64,000 bases of DNA from Pseudoalteromonas gelatinilytica (GTDB lineage Bacteria; Pseudomonadota; Gammaproteobacteria; Enterobacterales; Alteromonadaceae): assembly GCF_001641615.1 (NCBI RefSeq), contig NZ_LRRU01000017.1, forward strand, positions 1 to 64,000. Reading direction: 5' to 3'. Below, piece after piece: positions 57,742 through 64,000 of the stretch. Every line of letters begins with the position of its first letter. Positions within the stretch are counted from its first letter, which is position 1. Both the position numbers and the translations under genes were made by a program. Under the pieces are notes generated by a model. It was not told the DNA's origin, made no database searches, and saw only the letters and a list, made by a program, of their open reading frames with translations.

Positions 57742-58234
57742 CTGATGTGAAATAGCCCAGTAGCAAAAATTCACGCACGGTAAAAATACACTTATAAATT
57801 AAATACTCGTCACGCTTATCAGGGCTCACTTCTGAAAGGGGTAAGGCTTGCTGCGCTATTATGCACTGTTGCTGCTGCAAAGAGATAGTAAATAAACCTG
57901 TGAGTTTATCTGCTAATTGCGACGATGAAAGAGCACCTTCTGCAATCAGATCTGCGCCTTTTAAGCATGCCGTACGCTCAGTCGTAGTTAGTGTATTTGC
58001 TAACATTAAATCTGTGAAAGCGACTAAATTAAAATACAGCTGTTCATTTGGCTCCAGTTCTAAAATAACCGCCTGCATGTGCGTGACCACATCCCGATGC
58101 GCCTCAGATTTAAGCACCTCAAAATGATTGTCATTCACTTTATCAAATAGCTGAGTCGCAGCCACTGGCGTAATAGCCGCACCGAATAATACAGCTAAAC
58201 ATTTAATGGCATTTCGCCTTTGTAGATCAGCCAT
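57722..58234 (-). CDS. Gluconate-2-dehydrogenase-subunit-3-like small subunit with possible Tat signal
   Basis: The N-terminus reads MADLQRRNAIKCLAVLFGAA, a twin-arginine followed by a hydrophobic stretch, matching the RRxxxK layout of Tat signals. The helical remainder resembles the small subunits that accompany membrane-linked GMC dehydrogenases. ATG 58234 overlaps the GMC stop by 8 bases and has GGGGTG upstream; ATG 58267 lies further inside the GMC gene. The subunit would export its folded partner by hitch-hiking. The 170-residue length is normal for the type. Confidence 0.75.
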   Translation of the reverse strand: MADLQRRNAIKCLAVLFGAAITPVAATQLFDKVNDNHFEVLKSEAHRDVVTHMQAVILELEPNEQLYFNLVAFTDLMLANTLTTTERTACLKGADLIAEGALSSSQLADKLTGLFTISLQQQQCIIAQQALPLSEVSPDKRDEYLIYKCIFTVREFLLLGYFTSEKLQAS

Positions 58235-59921
58235 TGAACACCCCATTTTGATAATGTCGTGCAGCATGATCGGCGGCTCTTGCAGTAAATGCCATATAGG
58301 TTAACGAAGGGTTCTGATAACCCGACGAGCACATAAACGAGCCGTCAGTGACATAGACGTTACGCACACTATGAATTTGGTTGTAACGATTAAGCACTGA
58401 GGTTGTAGCATCATGTCCCATGCGCGCAGTTCCCATTTCGTGGATGGCTTGCCCCGGCGCTGAGCCTTTATCGTACGCTTGCACATTTTGATAACCAGCT
58501 TTGCTGAGCATCTCGACGGCTTGCGCTTTCATATCCTCGCGCATGCGCTGCTCGTTTTCAGCAAATTGGCAATCAAAATTAACTAAAGGTAATCCCGATT
58601 GATCTTTTAATACCGGATCTAAGCTCATTTTATTACGATGATAAGGCAGGCATTCACCAAAGCCTATTAATGCAACTTGCCAAGGCCCAGGTTTGGCAAG
58701 CTCTTCTCGAAAAGCCTTACCAAAGCTAAGTTCTTTAAAGCCCCGTCGCCAATCTTTTCGTGTTGCGTATCCTTGATAGCCATAGCCGCGAATAAAGCTA
58801 TGCTGCTCGTTATCATCAAGGTTTCGAAAGCGCGGAATATGAAAGCCAACGGGTCTGTCGCCATCATTAAAGTCATCAGCAAAACCTTTTGGTTCACCCG
58901 TTGCACCAACCCTAAAATGGTGATCCATGAGGTTATGACCAAGCTCTCCACTATCGTTCCCTAAGCCATTAGGAAAACGTGCACAGGTTGAATTTAATAA
59001 CAAGGCTGTTGTTGCCACCGTTGATGCGCAGCAAAAAATGATGTTCGCTTGCGCGATACGCTCTTTTTTAGATTCAGCATCAATTACTTTCACACCTGTG
59101 GCTTGCCCGCTTTCTGGATTGTAAATAATCTCTTTAGCAATGGAGTGAGTCTGAATAGTGAGTCGCCCAGTACGCATCGCTGCAGGTAAGGTCGAGGCTA
59201 AACTACTAAAATAACTACCGGTTGGACAACCCCGCATACAGCGGTTGCGCTTGCTGCATGGAGCACGACCTTGCTCAGGCTTTGCCTTAGTTAAATGCGC
59301 AACTCGCCCGATGGTGAGGTGCCGATTAGTGTAGTGAGTTAATAAACTTTGTTTAAGCTGCTGCTCTACGGCATTAAGCGCAAAAGGAGGTAAGTAAGGT
59401 CCATCTGGTAGCTGAGGTAAGTTCAGCGCTTCGCCAATAACCCCGATGTAGGCTTCGACTTTATCGTACCAAGGCGCAATATCTTGATAGCGCACAGGCC
59501 AATCAACGCCGTGACCATCTTGTTTGTTGGCTGCAAAATCTATATCACTGAGGCGCAAGCATTGCCGCCCCCAAGTTAATGAGCGCCCACCAAGATGATA
59601 CCCTCTGATCCAATCAAAACGCTGTGATTCTTGATAAGGGTGCTGCAAATCATTCACAAACCAGTGTTTTATTGATTGCTTGGTGGCATAGCCAGTGCGT
59701 GCTTGTTTAGCTTGGTTGCGCTTTTCTAGCAAGCTGGGCCTGTCGCGAAATGGCAGTTGCCAATCGTCTTTAAAGGCAGTGATATAGTCAGTACCATGCA
59801 CAACCTGCCTGCCACGTTCCAGCAGCAGTACATTGAGCCCTTTTTCGGTTAGTTCTTTAGCAGCCCAGCCGCCAGTAATGCCACTGCCAATAACAATGGC
59901 ATCGAATACTTTTGCCTGCAT
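58227..59921 (-). CDS. GMC-family FAD oxidoreductase, large subunit
   Basis: A 564-residue flavoprotein. The N-terminal VIGSGITGGWAAKELTEKGL with ERG at its end is the FAD dinucleotide fold. GGRSLTWGRQCLR is the GMC signature, and the C-terminal HEMGTARMG, DGSFMCSSGYQNPSLTYMA carries the catalytic-base region. Relatives oxidise sugars or sugar acids and pass electrons to cytochromes or quinones. It has no signal of its own and is coupled to the Tat-type small subunit. Its step in the amino-sugar pathway is unknown. GTG 59927 is an alternative start. Confidence 0.85.
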   Translation of the reverse strand: MQAKVFDAIVIGSGITGGWAAKELTEKGLNVLLLERGRQVVHGTDYITAFKDDWQLPFRDRPSLLEKRNQAKQARTGYATKQSIKHWFVNDLQHPYQESQRFDWIRGYHLGGRSLTWGRQCLRLSDIDFAANKQDGHGVDWPVRYQDIAPWYDKVEAYIGVIGEALNLPQLPDGPYLPPFALNAVEQQLKQSLLTHYTNRHLTIGRVAHLTKAKPEQGRAPCSKRNRCMRGCPTGSYFSSLASTLPAAMRTGRLTIQTHSIAKEIIYNPESGQATGVKVIDAESKKERIAQANIIFCCASTVATTALLLNSTCARFPNGLGNDSGELGHNLMDHHFRVGATGEPKGFADDFNDGDRPVGFHIPRFRNLDDNEQHSFIRGYGYQGYATRKDWRRGFKELSFGKAFREELAKPGPWQVALIGFGECLPYHRNKMSLDPVLKDQSGLPLVNFDCQFAENEQRMREDMKAQAVEMLSKAGYQNVQAYDKGSAPGQAIHEMGTARMGHDATTSVLNRYNQIHSVRNVYVTDGSFMCSSGYQNPSLTYMAFTARAADHAARHYQNGVFNG

Positions 59922-59934
59922 TCTCACTTAACTT

Positions 59935-61098
59935 TTAAAAGATTTGCTTACCCGCACAGATTGTTGCTTGAACAGAAAAGTCTTTATCGAGCAGGGCAAA
60001 ATTAGCCTGTTTACCTACCGCAATACTGCCTATTTGCTCCGCTTTATTTAAAAACTCAGCGGGTACTAAACTGGCCATGTTAGTTGCTTCGACTAGGCTT
60101 GCGTCGGTTAGGTTATAAAAGCGCTCAACGCCAACTTCCATGGTTAATGTACTGCCAGCTAAAGAGCCGCTCTCAGTTCTTGCAACACCTTGCTCAACCA
60201 CAATAGGAAGCTCACCTAAACGGTAGCGACCATCTTGTAAGCCTCCGGCGCTCACACAGTCTGTGATCAGAGCAATTTTATCTGCCCCTTTTAAACGGTA
60301 AACCATGTTCATGATGCTCGGATGCAAATGAATACCATCAGGAATAAGCTCAACCATGGCATCGTTGTCCATCAATAATGCGCCAGTACAGCCGGGATCA
60401 CGATGATGAATACCACGCATACCATTAAAAATATGCACACCACCGCAGGCTCCATGAGCAAGAGCTTGTGTTGTTTGCTCAAAATTAGCATCTGTATGAC
60501 CCAGCATCACACGCACACCCTTATCGGTGATATAGCGGATCATGTCGGGGGATTTAAGTAGTTCTGGCGCTAACGCAAATGAGCTTAAGCAACCTTCACA
60601 TGCGGCATAAATTTCATCAAATCGCTGTTTAGTAAGCTCTAAAAAAAATGACTCGTTATGCGCGCCTTTATGAGCTTCGGCAAAGAATAAACCTTCGTTA
60701 TAAGCCCCTAGCAACTGCGCTCCAGCCAAGCCTTTTTGATAGGCACTCGCCATATTTTTATAAGCTTGAATTGAGACGTCCCAGTCTGCAGTCACCGTTG
60801 TGCCAACAAAACCCGTTACGCCATGCTTTGCTAAAGAACGAGAAATAGTCTCTAGTGATTCAGGGGTGCCGTCCATAATATCGCAGCCTTCCCGGCCATG
60901 AATATGTAAATCGATAAAGCCCGGAAATAAACTGTGCTCACCTAAATCAATTACCTCGACCTCGGGCGCTATTTGCGTAGTAATGGCAGTAATTTTACCT
61001 TGCTCGACCAAGACCACGTGATCGAGTAAAACCGCATCAGCAGTCACCACTTTTGCGGCTTTTAAGTAATAACGATTAAGATGCGTTGGAATTAGCAT
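59935..61098 (-). CDS. nagA: N-acetylhexosamine-6-phosphate deacetylase (NagA family)
   Basis: The 387-residue amidohydrolase removes acetate from GlcNAc-6-P or GalNAc-6-P. PGFIDLHIHGREGCDIMDG near residue 54, the metal-binding LGHTDANFEQ, GVHIFNGMRGIHHRDPG and ITDCVSAGG (catalytic Asp) form the active site. In the company of AgaS and KbaZ the GalNAc-6-P activity (AgaA type) is favoured. ATG 61098 has AGGA seven bases upstream; GTG 61104 is too close. It overlaps the kinase gene. Confidence 0.93.
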   Translation of the reverse strand: MLIPTHLNRYYLKAAKVVTADAVLLDHVVLVEQGKITAITTQIAPEVEVIDLGEHSLFPGFIDLHIHGREGCDIMDGTPESLETISRSLAKHGVTGFVGTTVTADWDVSIQAYKNMASAYQKGLAGAQLLGAYNEGLFFAEAHKGAHNESFFLELTKQRFDEIYAACEGCLSSFALAPELLKSPDMIRYITDKGVRVMLGHTDANFEQTTQALAHGACGGVHIFNGMRGIHHRDPGCTGALLMDNDAMVELIPDGIHLHPSIMNMVYRLKGADKIALITDCVSAGGLQDGRYRLGELPIVVEQGVARTESGSLAGSTLTMEVGVERFYNLTDASLVEATNMASLVPAEFLNKAEQIGSIAVGKQANFALLDKDFSVQATICAGKQIF

Positions 61099-61999
61099 GA
61101 ACACTTCCTATTATTGCAGCGCCTCTTACGCCGCTAGAATCACCAAATTTTGCGCGCTTCACTTCTGGCACGGCAAAACCTGAAAATAAATGAGTTTGAA
61201 TCGCGTCAGGGAGTTTTTCTACTATTGCATCAATGAGCGACAACCCGCCCCCAAGCACAATTACTTCTGGGTGCAAACTTTTACTAATAGCAGCAAAGGT
61301 TTCGCCAAGAATATCTAAGTAACAGGCAAGCACCTTTAAGGCTTGTTCATCACCACGTTTGATATCGTTTGCCCATTCAATCGCTGATTTAGGAGATTGC
61401 GTAATATGCTGGTACAAGGTTTGTACGCCGGGCCCTGCAATATAACTTTCTACACAGCCATTTAAACCACAGCCGCATTTCAAAACAGGCAGCTGGTATT
61501 TTTGTTGTAGATACGCAGACAGTGGTAAATGGCCGTACTCCCCTGACATGCCCAAACCTTGGTTAAACAAGGTTCCATCAATACACATACCGCCCGCCGC
61601 ACCAGTGCCAACAATGGCACCGAATACTCTGCTATAACCTTCACCAGCTCCGCCATTAGCTTCTGATAAAGCGAAACACCGGGTGTCATTTAATATCGCA
61701 ACAGGGCGTTTTAATAATGCTTGAAGATCGTTGGCAATCACTTTACCTGTGGCACACGGCACATTAGCCGACAGCACTTTACCTTCATCATTAACGATAC
61801 CTGGCATACCGATGCCCACCGCACCTTGGCAACCCGATAGCTCATCGGCTTTAATTACCTGCTGATAAATTGCGTGCAAAAATTGCTGATAGTCATCCGT
61901 TGGCGTAGTAATACGCCAACTTTGCTGTTGCTCTAAATTATCATTAAAAATGGCGGTCTCTATTTTTGTACCACCAATATCGAGTCCGTAAACAGCCAT
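61076..61999 (-). CDS. ROK-family sugar kinase, probable N-acetylgalactosamine kinase
   Basis: A 307-residue ROK kinase. GLDIGGTKIETAIF is the ATP phosphate loop, VAILNDTRCFAL the catalytic region with its Asp, GTGAAGGMCIDGTL an ATP contact, and LKCGCGLNGCVESYIAGPG the Cys-rich zinc motif of NagK-type enzymes. It phosphorylates the imported N-acetylhexosamine at C6, feeding the overlapping deacetylase. The context suggests an AgaK role; sequence alone cannot separate GlcNAc from GalNAc. Confidence 0.9.
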   Translation of the reverse strand: MAVYGLDIGGTKIETAIFNDNLEQQQSWRITTPTDDYQQFLHAIYQQVIKADELSGCQGAVGIGMPGIVNDEGKVLSANVPCATGKVIANDLQALLKRPVAILNDTRCFALSEANGGAGEGYSRVFGAIVGTGAAGGMCIDGTLFNQGLGMSGEYGHLPLSAYLQQKYQLPVLKCGCGLNGCVESYIAGPGVQTLYQHITQSPKSAIEWANDIKRGDEQALKVLACYLDILGETFAAISKSLHPEVIVLGGGLSLIDAIVEKLPDAIQTHLFSGFAVPEVKRAKFGDSSGVRGAAIIGSVHANSNAS

Positions 62000-62016
62000 A
62001 TTTTACCCAACACTAC

Positions 62017-63135
62017 TTAGCGAGAAGTTAATGGGTAAATAGTTACCCCTTTTACAACACGGTTAACTTCGCCCGTAGGACAAGGATTATCAGGTGTTAA
62101 ACCGAGTGACATTGATTTATAAAATGCAAAAATCTGACAATAGACAATATAATACAGACCTTGCCAAACATCATCTAGCTCGACCAGTTCAGTATTTAAC
62201 GCCAGCTTTTTAACCGCTAAACATTGTTGGTCATTTAATAGTTCATTAAATAAATCAGTATCATACAAACTGCTATAAAAATCACTTGAGGCCATTAACA
62301 ACACTGCGGTTTTATCATTAATGATGGTTTTAGGACCATGACGAAAGCCAAGAGGGGTTTCAAAGTAACTAATTAAATCCCCATTGGTCAGCTCTAAGCA
62401 CTTTAAGGCCGCTTCTTTCGCATAGCCAAGTAACGAGCCTGCCCCTAAAAACACCAAACGTTCAATATCAGTTTGCGCAAAGCCTTTGATCTCTTCAAGT
62501 TGCGTTTCGAGCATCTGCTCTGTCTGCGTAGCCACTTGTGCAAGCTGGTTAACATCAGGGGTAAAAATACATAAGGTTGAAAGCAGCATTGAGGTGAAAC
62601 TGCTGGTCATTGCAAAGCTTTCATCTAAGGTTTCTTTTGGCATAAGTACACTAAAACTATTTTTTTTAGCTGCCGCCCTTTTCGCTAATTCACCATTTTC
62701 ATTACAGGTAATGACTAAGTGATAGCACTTTTCAACAACTTGCTCTGCGATATCAACCGCCGCGACACTTTCAGGGCTATTACCTGAACGCGCATAAGAA
62801 ATAAGTAAAGTGGGTGTGCTCTTTTGTAAAAACCCATGGGGGTTAGACACAATGTCGGTGGTGCTAACTGCGCGCACATTTAAATCAGTTTTAGCTGTTA
62901 AGTGAGGTGCTAATGCCTCGCCAACATAGGCTGATGTGCCAGCTCCTGTTAATACGATTTGTAATTCTTTTAATGCCAAAATTGGCGCTAGAAATGCATT
63001 TATTTCTGCTCGATGCGTTTCAATAATAGCCGCCGTATTGCACCATGACTCTGGCTGCTGGGAGATTTCTCTTGCTGTCCAATAAGCGTTTTGTTGCTTA
63101 AGCTCTGTTTCGTTTAATGATAAAAACTGCGTCAT
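62017..63135 (-). CDS. agaS: AgaS-type galactosamine-6-phosphate deaminase/isomerase
   Basis: A 372-residue protein with two SIS domains. NAYWTAREISQQPESW is the distinctive AgaS N-terminus. VLTGAGTSAYVGEALA and SYARSGNSPESVAAVDIA form the first sugar-phosphate site, and FLGAGSLLGYAKEAALKCLELT with ETPLGFRHGPKTII the second. It converts galactosamine-6-phosphate to tagatose-6-phosphate and ammonia. Its presence is the main reason to read this locus as GalNAc catabolism. It lies 17 bases before the kinase gene. Confidence 0.93.
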   Translation of the reverse strand: MTQFLSLNETELKQQNAYWTAREISQQPESWCNTAAIIETHRAEINAFLAPILALKELQIVLTGAGTSAYVGEALAPHLTAKTDLNVRAVSTTDIVSNPHGFLQKSTPTLLISYARSGNSPESVAAVDIAEQVVEKCYHLVITCNENGELAKRAAAKKNSFSVLMPKETLDESFAMTSSFTSMLLSTLCIFTPDVNQLAQVATQTEQMLETQLEEIKGFAQTDIERLVFLGAGSLLGYAKEAALKCLELTNGDLISYFETPLGFRHGPKTIINDKTAVLLMASSDFYSSLYDTDLFNELLNDQQCLAVKKLALNTELVELDDVWQGLYYIVYCQIFAFYKSMSLGLTPDNPCPTGEVNRVVKGVTIYPLTSR

Positions 63136-63158
63136 AATTAATTCTCTCTCAACACCAC

Positions 63159-64000
63159 TTATTGATTACAAGCACGCGAATAGGTATTCGTGACTTCCAT
63201 TATTTTATTAATTACTAACTCACGGGGTGATGAGTTAATTTGGCCATTGATCAATGCCTTATATTGCGCTGGCATAAATTGGCTAAGTAAAGTTTGTGGA
63301 ATAATTTGCCCTTCTAAGTTGGCAAATAAAGTTTCTACTGTTTGCTTTATTTCATCTTCAGGCCAGTAGTAACGAATACGGTCGCTATAACTATAAGCTC
63401 TAAACAGCTTAGCTTCAGCACCTTGTGTTGGATAAAACTTATTCCAGTAATGTGGCTTTTCTAGCATGATGCGCTCACATACATCACGTAAATTTGAACG
63501 CTTAGCCGCTTCGACTAATTGATCTTCAATATAAGATAACGCAAACAACCCTTCGCGTAGTGCATAGGTAAGCTGAGGACCCACTTTTAATATGGCAAAG
63601 TGATCTTGCACCAACTCGTGATAGCAATGATCTGGCTGATAGTCGGTAGAGTGAGCTTCATAAACAAGATTATCGACAGTGGTGATAAACTCTTTCAGTT
63701 TTTGCGCTTCATTACGTTGGTAATCAAAAACTTGATGGTTATCAAATTCAACTCCTGGCTGCACAACAACAGCAATAACGCGTGACCAGACATCGCTTAT
63801 GTTTAAGTTAGCAAATGCAGCCTGATGTAATTCGATTGTTTGCTGCACTCCCTCAACATGCGATACCTCAATAATTTCATGCTCTTGTGTTGCGCCACCT
63901 GGAGGAGGGACCTCAGTGCCCACTACATACAGAATATCGTTATCTTTTGCTACCGACTCAGCGGCTTGGCACATCAATGCGGCACGTTTGGCAATTTCGG
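63159..64000 (-). CDS. kbaZ: Tagatose-1,6-bisphosphate aldolase non-catalytic subunit KbaZ/GatZ (5' end outside window)
   Basis: The frame runs without interruption to the window edge, so the N-terminus is missing; about 280 residues are seen. YVVGTEVPPPGGATQEH, the LKVGPQLTYALREGLFALSYIEDQL stretch and YSYSDRIRYYWPEDE are typical of KbaZ/GatZ/AgaZ, which support the class II aldolase that splits tagatose-1,6-bisphosphate. The catalytic partner (KbaY type) and a tagatose-6-phosphate kinase are expected outside the window. It lies 23 bases before agaS, in the same operon. Confidence 0.93.
   Translation of the reverse strand, partial: EIAKRAALMCQAAESVAKDNDILYVVGTEVPPPGGATQEHEIIEVSHVEGVQQTIELHQAAFANLNISDVWSRVIAVVVQPGVEFDNHQVFDYQRNEAQKLKEFITTVDNLVYEAHSTDYQPDHCYHELVQDHFAILKVGPQLTYALREGLFALSYIEDQLVEAAKRSNLRDVCERIMLEKPHYWNKFYPTQGAEAKLFRAYSYSDRIRYYWPEDEIKQTVETLFANLEGQIIPQTLLSQFMPAQYKALINGQINSSPRELVINKIMEVTNTYSRACNQ

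Noticed and set aside
1..64000. CRISPR arrays, rRNA and tRNA genes
   Set aside because: No regularly spaced repeat array and no clover-leaf or rRNA-like sequence was recognised anywhere in the window.

Overview
The window looks like chromosome of a marine gammaproteobacterium of the Alteromonadales, most likely Pseudoalteromonas or a close relative. The evidence is the complete division/cell-wall (dcw) cluster in the gammaproteobacterial order with ftsL, ftsI, ftsA, ftsQ and lpxC, a large sugar-type TonB-dependent receptor, the yqjD/yqjE/yqjK/yqjG group, and low-to-moderate GC. This is inferred from protein similarity and gene order only; no rRNA or tRNA gene was seen.

Layout. 1-3334: a candidate transposon bounded by inverted terminal repeats of about 44 bp that contain hairpins. 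It carries a DEDDh exonuclease fused to a zinc-ribbon/DDE-transposase-like protein, interrupted by one in-frame TAA, and a small membrane protein. 3382-6608: rnr-rlmB. 6791-9994: a membrane-bound polyamine-synthase-like group. 10082-14872: an EamA transporter, a GDPD phosphodiesterase, a chemoreceptor without a periplasmic domain, an exported protein and queG. 14894-18032: a hybrid histidine kinase and a response regulator. 18134-27962: housekeeping and stress genes (glutathione peroxidase, PpiC, a GST-like protein, DUF2750, M1 aminopeptidase, a PRK-family kinase, YjjX, YjjG), plus a decayed tyrosine-recombinase-like protein. 28033-45763: lpxC-ftsZ-ftsA-ftsQ-ddl-murC-murG-ftsW-murD-mraY-murF-murE-ftsI-ftsL-rsmH-mraZ, all on the minus strand, with a clear promoter and a five-copy MraZ-type operator upstream of mraZ. 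46225-52225: the YqjD/E/K-like membrane trio, an AAA ATPase, glutathionyl-hydroquinone reductase, pirin, YihY, MscS and a 51-residue lone TatA. 52303-64000: an amino-sugar (probably N-acetylgalactosamine) catabolic locus.

How the parts work together. In the dcw cluster, MraZ probably represses its own operon, whose products make lipid II (MurC-G, Ddl, MraY), insert it into the septum (FtsW, FtsI) and drive division (FtsZ/A/Q/L); lpxC has its own promoter for lipid A synthesis. In the right-hand locus, a TonB receptor would bring the sugar across the outer membrane and a FucP-type MFS carrier across the inner membrane. A ROK kinase phosphorylates it, a NagA-family enzyme deacetylates it, AgaS deaminates/isomerises it, and a KbaZ-type aldolase partner takes part in cleaving the tagatose bisphosphate formed later. 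A DeoR-family regulator probably acts at three matching 20-bp sites found beside the receptor, the regulator and the transporter. A GMC oxidoreductase with a possibly Tat-exported small subunit sits inside the operon and has no assigned step.

The most unusual item is the left-edge element: a proofreading-type exonuclease domain joined to a transposase-like protein, with terminal repeats whose hairpin stems differ in sequence between the ends but remain self-complementary.
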